From contig NW_023998460.1 of assembly GCF_014805625.2 (NCBI RefSeq), positions 1,098,311 to 1,162,310 on the forward strand: a stretch of 64,000 nt of DNA, written 5' to 3'. The notes beneath the pieces are model-generated. The model searched no databases and had not been told where the DNA came from. It saw nothing but the letters and a program-made list of their open reading frames with translations. This stretch comes from Glossina fuscipes (Eukaryota > Arthropoda > Insecta > Diptera > Glossinidae). Positions 11,426-23,321 of this stretch are shown piece by piece (the stretch's first letter is position 1; each line of letters begins with the position of its first letter). Both the position numbers and the translations under genes were made by a program.

Positions 11426-11427
11426 AA

Positions 11428-12158
11428 CAAATAAGAAAGTTATATTCGGCGGGGGCCGAATCTCACGTGCCCATCACTACAATTATCGCATTCTAATACT
11501 CTATTCCAAGTTCTTTTATTTAATACTCATATCGTTGGTATTATCAAGAAAAAATTAATCGCGGTATCCACCGCATTACCTTATTTTTAACCCATTTTTT
11601 GCAGATAACATATCTTCATTTGAAGAATGTACAAAATAGTTTGAAAAAATGTTGTGTTTTTAGCCTTATAAACATAAAATCTCAAAAAAGTGAAAAAATA
11701 AAATTTACACGTAACTTTGTCTGCCCATGGCCGATTTTTTCCATTTCTGGACCTAAAGAGTGGAATGTTTCGTAAAGTATGCGTGGAAAATGTGAACTTT
11801 CTAACTTTTATAATTTCTGAAAAAACAGGCAAAAATCTACAAATTTTTGTTAAGAAAAACGGAGTTTATGCCACACTGCGGGCTTCTGCTCTGGCCAATT
11901 TGGCTCATTTTCAATACCTGCGTGCACAAACTTCCAATGTTTCTACCAAATTTGAAGTCGATATCTTCATTTTTGCGACCAGGAGTATGCCAAGGACACA
12001 TACCACACAGACACACAGAACAACAGACATCGCTAAATCAACTCAGAATTTCACGCTTATCAAGAATACATATACTTTATAGGATCTTTGGGTGGTACAT
12101 ACAATACGAAAAAAACACAATGACTATACCTTACAGTGGTGGGTATAAAAAATCATGA
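11428..12158 (+). mobile_element. DINE-like repeat, near complete (about 730 bp)
   Basis: It begins with agaaagttatattcggcgg and the gggccgaatct head, ends in 'acagtggtgggtataaaaaa', and contains all internal blocks found piecemeal elsewhere: 'aaaaattaatcgcggtatc', 'gacctaaagagtggaatgtt', 'cactgcgggcttctgct', and 'caagaatacatatacttta'. There is no transposase; the short open frames inside are incidental. No target duplication is evident, which fits Helitron-type insertion. This is the reference copy for the family in this window. Helentron/DINE class is inferred by resemblance. Confidence 0.8.
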
Positions 12159-15100
12159 GTGTCGTTGTTTTGCAACCACGTCTATTTTTTACTAAATAAG
12201 GAGCAATTGTGTGAGCATATGTTTCAATTGACTTCATAATATAGGATGGAGTGCTTCAGTATCAAAATCAGGCACAGTTTCCACGCTCAAGTATATAAAC
12301 GATGTTGATTTAAAAATGTTTTGCCAAAAGCGCTATTGAACTATAAATCGACTTTATGAAATAAAGAATGCTCCAGTGAGGAAGATTTATATATATTCAA
12401 TAAATTTATACATCTTGGCCTTTTGTTTGACTATATTTTATTTACTTATTGAATTTTGTGCTAGATGTATGCATGCTTTATTTTCTTTTTTCTGTGTTTA
12501 CTTATTGATGCATTATTTTATGTTGTTTTTATTTTCTAATTTTTTCCTTCATTTTTTTTCTAACACTCTTTAATCGTTACTGATAACACTTAGCACAAGA
12601 TTTATTTCTAAGAGCCATTTAAATTCGGCTGTTAATTTACGCTACCTGAATTTCATTTGTCTATAAAATAAGTAAATACATATGCTGTGCGACGAACCCG
12701 ATGTGTTTGTTTTACATTATATGCTTCCATTCGAAAGCATGTAGCATTTATTAAAAAAATTAATATGCTTTTCTCCTAAATTTTATTCTAAAATTTGTTT
12801 TTGGACCGTCGGTGAATTCCCATATATTATTTGAATAATAAATAAATATGCACTAAGATTATAACCGATCTACGATTTGTTCGGTCCCTATTTCTGGAGT
12901 TGGGAAAGACGAAATCCATATTCTTTGAACAGCTTGTGTAAAGTTGTAACTGATGTATGTAAAAATATAATCTTTTCATTTCACATAAGCGGATGGCTTA
13001 AAGATGTCCAACGATGTCTGTTTATGAAGAACTTGTTTTATCGTATTTATGGTATCTAAAATCATGTGGAAAATATGTAGTACTACATTGTGGATTGTTG
13101 CAAGTTAATTTTCTTCAAAACTCAATTGATTGATGGTTGAATATAAGCGATGATTTGTTTACATAAATGTTAATGTAATTTTGCTAGCTTTCTTGCTTTT
13201 TTCTTTGCACTTTTTTTTTTTGTTTTAGCTTCCATTTAACTGCTCATAGCACACAAACGACTTGTAATGATCATTACACTCTTATTTGCGTAGATGAGTG
13301 TAAAGATTGTCAAGAGAAAAATCGACATTTTTATATTTACTATCCATAATAATTACTTTCGAAAAGATATATAGAAATTTTGGTGATTCATATATATGTT
13401 ATCATACATTATATAAATATATTTCGAACAATTTTAGAAGAAGACAATGTCTGCCTTAAGTACAGTTTTGGATCCACTTCACTTTGGGAAAATACATTAT
13501 ACTTTTTCCAATTTGTGATCGCATACCTTACGAAAGCTGCTTTCGTCTTAGCTTAATGCATTTGCCAAAATTTGAATAGATGATGATTTTAATAATAAGC
13601 AATTCCTTATTAAAAATAATGTAAAGTAGATAATTCCGTAGCTTGGTTGACTTTTTGACTACAGTGGTCGTAATTTTTGATGTTATACTACGCTTTACAA
13701 ATTTCGTCTGCTGTGTTCAATTAAGAACACGTCAACCTTTTTATTTTCATATAAATCGTTCATATAATCGTAAGGGTTAGCAGATGGTAGGTGGAAGTGT
13801 TTTTAAATCATTTAGGAGCTTAACATTATGTGCGTACTTCGCACGCACTTCATTAGGTCTCAGAATCGCACTCTTAATTACTAAAATCGATCACTGAAAT
13901 GAATGCACCAGCGTTAGATGTAAAACCAAAATTCTTAAAAAATATTTTTCCTATTTTTTTATTTTTCCGACTTGGCTGTATTTATATTAAAATAGTTAAC
14001 GATACATGATTCTTTGACATGCTAGCCATGTCACTTCTATTATCCAACAGTGTTAAAAAAAGGCAGCAAAACGAAAAGAATTCCACAAAAAAATTCGCAG
14101 AAAAAGATATATTACTTAAATAAGTACGTTCGGCAGAGTATAACTAATCTGTAACAGAATGTTAAAGCATAGCAACCAACTCCTCTCATGAAATTGATGC
14201 AAAATGAAAAGAGAAAAAAGACGGCAACAGATATAAAACTTAGAAATACAATCTTTTTGGATAATTTATAAACGTAATACGTACTGAAAACTGGGCCAGT
14301 ATAGATTCAAAGCTTAGGCTAATATGGACACAGTTACTAACACCAACAATGCCTTAACCATTACCAAGCAATAAGTCTAGCATTAAAGCGTTGACTAACT
14401 GACTAATTTTCCATCGTTTCTTCGGAATTGTCTTTAAAAGAAAAACACACACAAATCGCAAATATAGTAAATGGCTTTTAATCGCAATCGCGTACAAACA
14501 AAGACACAATAGTATACAGAAATATATCGTTAGTTTTCTTCGAAACACTGCCGCTTGGTTTCTTTCTTGTCTCTTACCACTGGTCCAAAGCCATTTAAAC
14601 GCTCTGTAAGCAAATGAATAATTAAATACTACCCAAACATATTCGTGCTTAAGTTAGCAATATTAACTCCGCTGCTTAGTGTAGGCGACACATTTCTGTG
14701 GTGAGGCATAAAGAATTTCAAGTTTTAGTTTTAATTTTTTAATTAAGAAGTTACTAAATTCACTTAAGTTTCCATCTTGCATTTTAGTCATTTATAGATT
14801 TAATTATTTAGATTATTTTTTCCTTTCTTTTAGGTTACCTTCAGCACTTAGTTGGCTCATTAACAGTCTTTCAAGCATAGCATTGCCTGTATAAACATAA
14901 TTTTATGGTTGCCTAAGCTTTTATTAAAAGAATTTTTGGATGGGAAATCCTTGATAATAAAAAGCCAAGAGTAATTTCATACGGGTCTTGACAACAGTAG
15001 GTGAAAATCTCTTAAAACTTTTGTCTAATTTTAAGCGAAATAGATTTGCAGAATTTCGCCTTGACGTCTATTATGTCAAATAAGTTTAAAAATGCATTTA

Positions 15101-15952
15101 AACAGAGAAGACACATTTTATGTTCGTATAATTTAACCGATCATACGATCAGGTCAGATCCAATCATTCCTCTTGTAATATTAAATGGCAATCGAATTAT
15201 TTTCTATAAAAAATTGGCAAAGTTTTTGAAGAAGAAAACCGATTCGTGAAAATGCAATTATACCGCATTTATTGCTTGTGGTGCAACTATACCGGTAGTG
15301 CTAGGTCTTAAAGTAAGGGAAATGAATCTATAATTAAACAGGAAAAAGGAGAACTCATCTTCAGTAGTTTACTAATCAAGAACAAAAATTAAAATTTGAA
15401 GTTTAAGAATTGTGATAAGAGATTAAATAGAAACAAAATAAATGATCATTTGAATTCAAGAATTCTCTTAGAAATTTGTTAAATGATATTGGAAATTATA
15501 AAACAAAGAAACAGAAACAATTTTTCTCCGCTTAGGAATCATAAAGGAAAATTAAATAAAACATTCTAGTAAATTTCTTGTGAAAGGTAACCTGGAGCCG
15601 CTAAGCTACCCCAGCGACAGATTACGGGCAACTTTTGCCCTCACAATAGTTGTGATTAACGTATTCATAATGATAAAGGTATTATAGATTTTCATATTAG
15701 CGAAGTAAAAAAACGATTTTTGCCAAATAATTATGTTTTCATGCTAACGAAGAAAGCCAGTGGTGACTGGCGATCCGATTGTTATTTGCAGTTACTTTAT
15801 CCAATATTACTTTCCGCGTTCCGTACGTATCAAAGCTGTAAAATACACTGAAGATACAACAATATACGACTTACTTAAAAAATTGCTTTTAAATTTTCAT
15901 TTCGCTCTTTAAGGAGTTACTTACGCAAGACGTGCAAAATCTCTTTGTTCCT
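12159..15952. other. Intergenic AT-rich DNA
   Basis: Apart from the LINE end at 12612-12680, no gene or repeat is recognised. A perfect 5-base-stem hairpin (gtgcg tactt cgcac) sits at about 13829. An open stretch at 15046-15249 (67 codons, Lys-rich) has no recognisable domain. Confidence 0.55.
12612..12680 (+). repeat. Divergent CR1-like 3' end
   Basis: The blocks aaattcggctgttaattt, ctgaatttcatttgtc and aaataagtaaata align with the LINE terminus (cgactgttatttgtttag, gagtttctagtataag). It is closest to the diverged end at 43885-43975. Only the last 70 bases are present. Confidence 0.6.
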
Positions 15953-16395
15953 CAGCAGGAATGCGATTTGTGACAACAAAAGATTTTACATGCTGCGTAA
16001 GTGCGTGCAAGGCCTGTCAAACAAAGATCTATGCACTCCATGACGACAGAAGCGGAGGTTACGCTTGAAGAAGTGCCTTGGAAACCGTTATGCGAAACTT
16101 TACTAAGCGTTCAATTTCAAAATGAAGAAAAAGTGCAGGGACCAGGGACAGGTATTTGTGCATGTTTAACGATGCAAAGAATCTATGATTGACAAATAAC
16201 AATTCCCTTCCAACATTTTTATAGTATGTGAACACGAGAGGGTTCACGGTTTTGTGCACGGTTCTCAGTGTAGTAAATTATGGAAAGGTAAATTGCGCGT
16301 ACATTGTTCATTGTGCAAAGGTGGCGCTTTTACAGTGCACGGCGATCCCGAGTATTAGGATGATGTACTGAAATGCGATCATATTATCAAGCCGA
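15953..16395 (+). pseudogene. park: Parkin-like gene fragment (end of Ubl, linker, RING0), unprocessed and decayed
   Basis: Parkin is the E3 ubiquitin ligase of mitochondrial quality control. In one frame, QQECDL then KILHAA match the end of its Ubl domain, and PWKPLCETLLSVQFQNEEKV matches the fly linker. A 73-base intron fits at 16152-16224 (cag/gtattt ... ttatag/tatgtg). Splicing it joins in frame to the start of RING0: FVHGSQCSKLW, then KLRVHCSLCKGGAFTVH, then GDPE and DDVLK. So an exon-intron structure survives and this is not a retrocopy. It is dead: two stops lie in the Ubl part, two zinc-binding Cys are changed (VHCSQC to VHGSQC; KLC to KLW), and the conserved ECWDDV reads EY-stop-DDV at about 16353-16370. 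RING1, IBR and RING2 are absent. The match was made against Drosophila Parkin from memory. Confidence 0.82.
16152..16224 (+). other. Putative 73-base intron in the Parkin-like fragment
   Basis: The donor is cag/gtattt and the acceptor is a T-rich tract then atag. Removal restores the reading frame exactly across the two Parkin-like exons (phase 1). The size is typical of short fly introns. Confidence 0.65.
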
Positions 16396-16766
16396 TTTTG
16401 GTTACATCCAACAGCGGATTAATGAATTATTATTAATGCACGAACCGAAATTTTGGACTTATTCCTCTTTGGAATGCAACAAATATTGAAAATTCTGTCC
16501 TGGTCGCAATTTGTTGATCGATTTTCGTAATTTAGCTGAGCGGGCAGAACGTATATAGTATTATATGGATGTGTTAAATGAGGGTGGAATTAAAGGAGAT
16601 TCGAGATTTATTAAAAGCCTCTTGATTGAAAAATTAAGTCAGATGGGCGCCTTGCAATCGCGGTCGCCGGAACTACGCAATTTTGTGGAGGCCGACGAGT
16701 CCGTTAATAAAACTGAAACAATATGTGATGTATTTTATAAGAAAAGTTGCAAAATTATATTTTTTT
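16396..16766 (+). pseudogene. Coding-like fragment, unidentified
   Basis: After the Parkin homology ends, another protein-like stretch follows with a few stops: INELLLMHEPKFWTYSSLEC, FCPGRNLLIDFRNLAERAER, then an uninterrupted 67-codon piece from 16565 (MDVLNEGGIKGDSRFIKSLL, ELRNFVEADESVNKTE). Composition and charge pattern look like a real globular or coiled-coil protein rather than random AT-rich translation, but I do not recognise it. Stops in the first half indicate decay. Confidence 0.4.
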
Positions 16767-17090
16767 AAAATTCCATTAATAAAATAAATAAATATGCATC
16801 CATTTACATATCAATCTGAGTTTTTGCTAAAAAATTCCATACAGCAGGATGAAACACGAGTTGTTGTTTATTTTTATGAAAAAAGTGACGAGTTTGGTTC
16901 ATTTTCACCGAAAGACTGAAGGATTTTGTTCATTTTCATCGAAAGATGAGTAACTTTTGTTTAGATACGCATCGCCTCTTGCACATGCGTGGATAGAAGG
17001 AAGCTGAATGATTTTACTGAAGCTTTTTTTAAAGAAATAACTTCCTGTCTAAAAGCTTGAGGAGTGGTAACGAATAACTCATAATAATGA

Positions 17091-17285
<195 letters not shown>

Positions 17286-17600
17286 CTCTTTTGCTGTTTT
17301 TTGTCACGAATATTATTTTCTAATACTTAAATATGCAATTAACGACTTCGTCAAGTATAATTAGTCTTCTACATTCATCTCCATGCCAAGGAATTCGCCA
17401 AGAGACAGTTTTCTTTGAAGCTAATCAATTTATTATTAAAAGCGAAATGCAATTAGTTTAAAATATAACTTAATACTTTATGATTCAAAAGGTCTATATA
17501 AACGGTAAAAAAAAGGGAATTATAGAAATAAATGTGATCGAGTTACATGGTAGATATTAAAAATACCTAATTTTGCTATGTAAATTGGCAGACATTTAAG

Positions 17601-18145
17601 TTAGCTGTCATCTTCTGAACTTGTACTTTCATCTTCAAATGCTGCTAAAAGGCTTGGGCGATTTCTATTCGAAGATAAATGACAGGGCTCACTGAATTTT
17701 TCTTTGAAGTCCTCTATGTTTTCATCACAACTTTCTTTAACATAATTACTTGCGCAACGCCCATTCGGAACGGTATTGTCCCTCTTAAAGCATTCCGGCC
17801 AAATACCAGCCTTGATGTATTCCTTGATATGTTCGGTTGTTAAGATCTTACAAATCTCTGCGTTAGCTTTATCGCCCTCTTCGATTGGTTCTACTAGGAT
17901 GAAATCATCTCGTTTAACCTAAACATTTTTTTTGAATTTTGTGGGCATAATTATTACTACAAACATAATCAAACGATAAAAAATGTGTTCACCTATGATA
18001 TTAGAATTTATTCCATTTACCCAGAAAATTCTCAGTTTCCGTATCGGCTTTTCATGGAAATTGTTACCTCGACTAGCAATAATAGGTACTATTTGTTGGC
18101 CTCTTTAGAATCTTGGATCATTTCCTTTATTCTATCATATTTTGC
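17601..18145 (-). pseudogene. EIF1AD: eIF1AD-like gene copy, two exons, decayed
   Basis: eIF1AD is a small nuclear S1/OB-fold RNA-binding protein related to translation factor eIF1A. On the minus strand, the first exon (about 18145-18021) reads QQIVPIIASRGNNFHE and then, after a one-base loss, ADTETENFL. A 64-base intron (18020-17957, gtaaat ... ttgtag) leads in frame to exon 2 (17956-17601): MPTKFKKNV, stop, VKRDDFILVEPIEEGDK, CKILTTEHIKEYIKAGIWPE, then an acidic Ser-rich tail (FEDESTSSEDDS) and a TAA at 17603-17601. This order matches the whole family. The stop (TAG) replaces the conserved Trp before VKR, and the N-terminus has further frame breaks, so it is a pseudogene, though unprocessed. 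Confidence 0.8.
17957..18020 (-). other. Putative 64-base intron in the eIF1AD-like copy
   Basis: The donor is ctgg/gtaaat and the acceptor tttgtag. Splicing joins ENFL to the MPTKFKKNV block in phase 1, as the family requires. Confidence 0.65.
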
Positions 18146-18189
18146 CGGCTGAGTCCTAAAATGCAATGATAATCAATAAAAAAAAAATT

Positions 18190-18637
18190 TCTTTCTGAGC
18201 ACCGGAACCTGATAAAGAAAGAACGGTTGCATGGTAATAAATTGTTAGCGGAAGGTGTTATTGAACGTGACATGAAAAAAGAAGTGGAAGCTCTATGAGC
18301 GCATGGCTTATGTACCAAAATCGGATTGCTATCTGGAGCAAAATGTACTATTGCAGCATTTCTATATACCCAAGATCTTCAAAAAAAAAATGATGCATAC
18401 TCCTCTGTAGTTTTACATGCATTTGCCGACTTTCAATCGGTCGTATTTCAATTATATGCTCTAAATGCTTTGTTAGATTTTCCGTACCTGTCATCAAAAA
18501 TGGGATCGTTATATTGTGGTGTGCTCCCTCACAGTTTATACAGTTTATTAAAATCTTGCCTAGTCTTAAATACTTCTAAACACTTTGAAAAAATAGCGGA
18601 ATTCAATATCAAAACCACACCCCCCACACAAAACTAA
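18190..18637 (+). pseudogene. Coding-like fragment, unidentified
   Basis: One frame reads LIKKERLHGNKLLAEGVIER, DMKKEVEAL, a stop, then 104 open codons to 18637 (LSGAKCTIAAFLYTQDLQKK, HAFADFQSVVFQLYALNALL). It is divergent from the eIF1AD-like copy and overlaps its upstream end. I do not recognise the family. It may be a neighbour gene carried in the same duplicated block, or partly chance. Confidence 0.3.
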
Positions 18638-18649
18638 AACCGAAAATTT

Positions 18650-21285
18650 AAAGAATGAAATGTGAAAAAATCGATTTATAAACTAAGATGACAGCGCTTA
18701 TTTGACCTCAGGAAATCTAGCCTGGCTTTTCATAAGTGGACTAAAAATTATCTAAAAAAATGTCCCTTATTTCTAGAATAATCAATACATCAATAATATT
18801 TAAATAAGAGCGTTTGTTGCCTGTATCAAAAAGAAATCGAATTATTTCGAATATTTAAGATTGCATTTACTGAATTTCTTTAACAAATTATTTTTATTAT
18901 AAATATCAAATAATATCAAAGTATAAATAACAATTTATTACAATTCGTTTTTTTAATAACAATATTGCGGTGGTGAAAAGCACGCTCCACGTTGGATCAT
19001 TCAAAGTCACTACCTCTCAAATAGCGAAAATCTGCGAGTTCAATACTTGAAAGCGTCTCAGTTGGTCGGTTTCTGTATAATTTTAATAAATAATTTAGTA
19101 AGTATGGAAGATTAAGTAGCTGTTAAAAGTCTTACAATCTCTTTGACATCTTCATCTCATCGGCACGCTGCACTCTTAAGATGTGATAACAAAAGTCCAA
19201 AACTTCAAAACGCCTTTGTGATGCACATAAAGCTATTAAAATTTTCCTATTTTATTTTCAATATTTTGTGCTATTGATTACCATCACTGTTCTCTCGATT
19301 ATTGGTAATGATATTTGCAGGTAATGATATTTGCAAAGCATTCATTACTAAAAATAACTGGCTCATCTTTATGTTCATTCTTCATATCACTTTGCAGCTC
19401 TTAATCTTTGCTCCATTTCAAGGTGGTGCAGTTTGTAAAATTGCATCTATCCAAGAATTGCCTTCAGCCACACGAATTAAATATATTCTTCATTTATTCA
19501 AACTGTCAAACTAACCATGGAATGTACTTAATACTGCTCTTTGCCAGCCAGGCGGACCTAAAAGAAGCAATTTTAGGCTCCTCCTAGTACCTAACGGCAA
19601 ACAAGAAAGTGTCATTCCAGGACTGAAAGATAATTCAGTTAAAACGCTAAGGAAAGTATGTCAGATCACGCAGATCAGAAATCGCTTGAAGAAACTACGT
19701 TAAAGAGATCGAAAACAGTACAAGAAGGAGCTTGGTAAAACAGTAAGGGATAAGACTTGAGAAGGTCCGGTTAGAGTAGCTTTATTTCTATACATTCTAC
19801 AGCTGTTTTCCTCTCTAATTCAACTGGCACGCTTTATTTCTATACATTTTACAGCTTTCGTCATCATCATTTACGCTGAACAAGTGTAAGTAAGAAACAA
19901 ATTTATTTACTAGTCGCTGCCAAAATCCAAAAAGTAGCAATTGACTTTTCTCTCAGATTAGCGCATTACATACCGTGTCCACACATTCTTGCTCATCGTT
20001 CAAATTCATGAAAGTCTTGTACGCATAAATTTTGTGCAGTTCGTTCAACTCTTCTTACCATAGTCCTCCTAGTGTTTCTAGATTTCGGCAAACAAGCGTT
20101 CTTCTCATAAAAACCGTTGTTGAATGAATGAACAATGCGTGCTCGTAAATACTTCTCATAGCCAATGTCTATGCTGAGACATTCTTTCTCTGTAGCCGCT
20201 CCTGCTTTGTAGGAGTGCCTTGATAGTACCGACCCCTGGCAACGACTTGCTTCGCTAAATAATCTTAAAAGAACCACAAATAAGAAGAAACGTTTCATTA
20301 AAAACCTTAAGAGAAGTGGTTCATCTTTAGTAAGCATTGTATATTATTCAATGTGTGTACAAAACATTATTTTTTTTTGCTGAGTAAGACTAACCTATTG
20401 CTCCCTATTACCATTAATTTACACGCATTCATATACAATCCGTTTGATAGCTTTAAATCCATCCTTAGCAATATACACACAGTTTCTGGCTTTAGTATCG
20501 TTTAATCCATTCTCCTCATAACATACATTTTGCTTTTCTACTCCGGTACGTTTAATCCGTCTGCACCATATATTTTCCATTTTTCTTAATTGTTACCGCA
20601 TATTCCTTATTATAAACATTTGAATTTATTCGCAAATGTACACATTAAATGCTAAATAACTTGCATGTATTGTAAATATCTTCTCGTAACATAACAATCG
20701 TACCTGGCAAATTTGTGCACAACAGTTTTTCTTTATTTGCTCTAAAAATTTTTTTTGATTTTCTTTTGTAAAAATTAAGCAGCAAAAGAGTATTGATTTC
20801 TTTCAACCGAAAGTGTACTTTGTGGTGCAAATGAGGACTGAAACCAATTTCCAATCCTACTGCTGTGAAATTAGTTTGCCTGGTGCTTCAAATTTTTCAT
20901 TCGTTTTCCTAATGCATCATCTCGTTTGTTCAATTGAAATTGTAGCAATACTGAGCCGATTTAGAGAACTGACTGAAACAATTGGTGGCCTTTCTGCTTC
21001 ATATTATTTCGACATAAAAATCTCAGTGCGACAAATCTTCAATTTATTTCCGTTTTTCCTTTTTCTAATTAGAAAACGCTTCCGTGTTGAGTGTCATTAA
21101 GAGAGTATTCAACATCAGTTAGTAAAGCAGCAACAGCAATAGCGAGAATAATAGTACATAACTACAGCAATAATAAGATCAACAACACCAATAACAACAG
21201 CAGTAAAAACGGCGCGACAGTACATTTTAAAAGGTGTTAATTAGTTTATATAAAAAAAGATTGTTTTTTTTCCTTTTCAATATCT
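18650..21285. other. Intergenic DNA, no supported gene
   Basis: It holds a short direct repeat (ggtaatgatatttgca, twice at 19303-19335). A CAG/CAA-rich stretch with a TCAGTT initiator-like start at about 21112-21215 resembles fly 5' UTR sequence, but no linked coding exon was found before the LINE at 21290. A minus-strand open frame at 20337-19993 begins with a hydrophobic leader but has no recognised domain. Confidence 0.5.
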
Positions 21286-21289
21286 ACCA

Positions 21290-22660
21290 CAGATGGATTG
21301 TACTTTTGCAAATTATAAGGAAACGCAGCATGACCGTTTTTTACAGTATTGGGTTTGTGGTGGTTTCGCTCAACTTAAATGTGGTGGCTTTTATAGTAGG
21401 GAGGCTGACCATGTTACTAATAGGAAGGAAGGTCTCCGGTGGGCTTTCGTAGTTGCCGAAAGATTGGTATAAATTTTCGCAAGCTATTCAAGCAGAACCA
21501 GAATGGTTTCAGCGATCTATATAACGATCTAAAAAAGTTAACTGATAAATATGTTAAATTACAGGACTGCTTCAATGGCTGAAAGTCAAAGAGTCAACTT
21601 AGCGTGGAGCGTTCAAAAACTAGGTGACAAGCTTACTGTTCTTTATCAGAGTGTACTCAACCTCAACACGAAGCTTAATAACTTGCTAATTGATTGATGA
21701 TTATAACATTCTTACTCACAGAAACTTGGCTTAAGCTAAGTGTCAATGGTGAACAAATTTTTTGTAAAAATCCTCAGGTATTCCGAAGGGATAAAGTTTA
21801 TACCAACTGTCCTTGTTACGTTCTCCAAGCCGGTTGGTGTGGAATTGGTCTGTGTCATGATTAAAAGCAACAAAATCTCTTTCTTTGTAAGGCTATCATA
21901 CATTCCACGTATTCAGAAAAACAAATTACCATGATCTAAAAAATGCTCTACACTCAACGTGTTGGGTCTTGTATTACCGTGCCATTGAAAGCTCTCTATC
22001 CGTTTTTTATAGCAATTGGTTGTTTGCCACTTTTATATCGACTTCAATTAAATCATTCAATAGTCCATCGAATGAATAGACTTTGCCTTGATTTAATGAC
22101 GACCTTAAGAAGCTAAGAAATAGAAGAAACAGGCTTTCTAGAAACTAAAAACGTAGTGTTTCATCTGTGAAATTAGTCAACTATTTAGCCGTCAGGCGTG
22201 ACTTCAGCTCTCTGAAAGATAAATGTTATGTTAATTGCAGAAATACAATGAAAAATAAAATTCTTTCTGAACCTAAAATTTTTTATAACGTTGTTCATTC
22301 GAAGCAGACGGTCATTCGTTGGTCATGCGTTATGAGATGTCAAAGGCGTCACAGGATCTTGAGATAGCTAATCTCTCTCCAGAATTCTTTCAAAAGTCTC
22401 ATTCTATTACTGCTATACTTGAGGTAGTCATGAATAAACTTTTTGTTCTTTTTCCTGAGGTTCGTTTAGGATTTGGAGAAAGCTAAAGAGAACCATATCA
22501 GATAAGAGATAACAGATAAGTATTTGATAAAGTTTATAGCAAACGACAACGACTTTACAACAAGCCAGATAAAGTAGCCCATTTTTTGCCTAAAGATATC
22601 AGGAAAGGTATCTATTGGGACTTCTGTTTCTGATTTACAAAAGACAAGCTTCCTAACTTT
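21290..22660 (+). mobile_element. CR1-like LINE copy 2, divergent relic
   Basis: An ORF1 start at 21292 reads MDCTFANYKETQHDRFLQYW and then GLRWAF, aligning with the PHD-finger N-terminus of the other copies (MECLYTPCRAKT, DRFVSCWLC, GLRWSC) but with most zinc-binding Cys lost. An ORF2 endonuclease start follows at about 21700 (LLTETWLKLSVNGEQIF, NPQVFRRDKVY). A linker piece lies at 22095-22370 (YLAVRRDFSSLKDKCYVN, EPKIFYNVVHSK). Large parts between and after are missing or unreadable. It represents an older or different subfamily from the other copies. Confidence 0.7.
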
Positions 22661-22668
22661 AACCTAAC

Positions 22669-22757
22669 TTTATTTATTTATTTATTTATTCTACTTATAC
22701 ATGAAACTCAAAACAAATTGACAGTCGAATTCAATTCACTCTTAAAGTAAATCTTAT
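22669..22757 (-). mobile_element. CR1-like 3' end, inverted (copy 3)
   Basis: On the minus strand this is the last 90 bases of the LINE: aagagtgaattgaattcgac, gagtttcatgtataagtaga, then the (AAAT)n tail at 22669-22690. It butts directly onto a plus-strand copy of the same family. Confidence 0.85.
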
Positions 22758-23318
22758 ATTAACTAGGCTTTAATGTCCCTAACCGCTTCTCTAGGCACTT
22801 TATCTTGGTTAAGCTTAGTCAGTGTAAATATAATTATGAGCTCTTTAATCCGCTCAGAGTAGTTTCCAAGAACTTAAATGACGTCTATCACTTATTCTCG
22901 TTATCGGATCCTTTAATGTCCATTAAAGCAACATTGCTTAATACGCGCGATTTACCTATGTCTTATTTAAACTAGCTTTTATCCTTAAAAGTCGTTACGA
23001 TTCGAAAATGAATTGTTGTTAAGTATTATCGGTTGCCATGCTTATGCATGTTTGCGATGGCTTAGGGATTCATTTGCAATTTGGTCTTGTACCGGTTGTA
23101 AGCGTGGCTCTATGCTGGTTGTATACATGCTTTTTTTCTTTTTTCTTTTTTTTTCCTTCTTATTTGTTTTATCGTACTTATACTAAGTTTTATTATTAAT
23201 TTAATATAAGTTTTGCTTTAAGTGCCAATTGAATTCGACTGTTATTTGTTTAGTTGAGTTTAGAATTAAAATAAATAAAATAAATAAAATAAAAATAATA
23301 TTAAAACTTAATTTAGGT
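22758..23318 (+). mobile_element. CR1-like LINE copy 4, 3' end only
   Basis: It starts in the last 70 codons of ORF2 (FNVPNRFSRHFILVKLSQCK) and reads openly to DLPMSYLN-stop at about 22974. The family 3' UTR follows (tatcggttgccatgcttatg, ttgcgatggcttaggg) and (AAATA)n. It is well preserved and of the same subfamily as the copy at 56.4 kb. Confidence 0.88.
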
Positions 23319-23321
23319 ATA

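Noticed and set aside
11717..12158. Two overlapping frames of 121 and 103 codons
   Set aside because: They lie wholly inside the DINE-like repeat and are not conserved in its other copies.
19993..20337. Minus-strand frame of 114 codons with a hydrophobic leader (MKRFFLFVVLLRLF)
   Set aside because: No family recognised, no promoter or splice context; one such frame is expected by chance in 64 kb.
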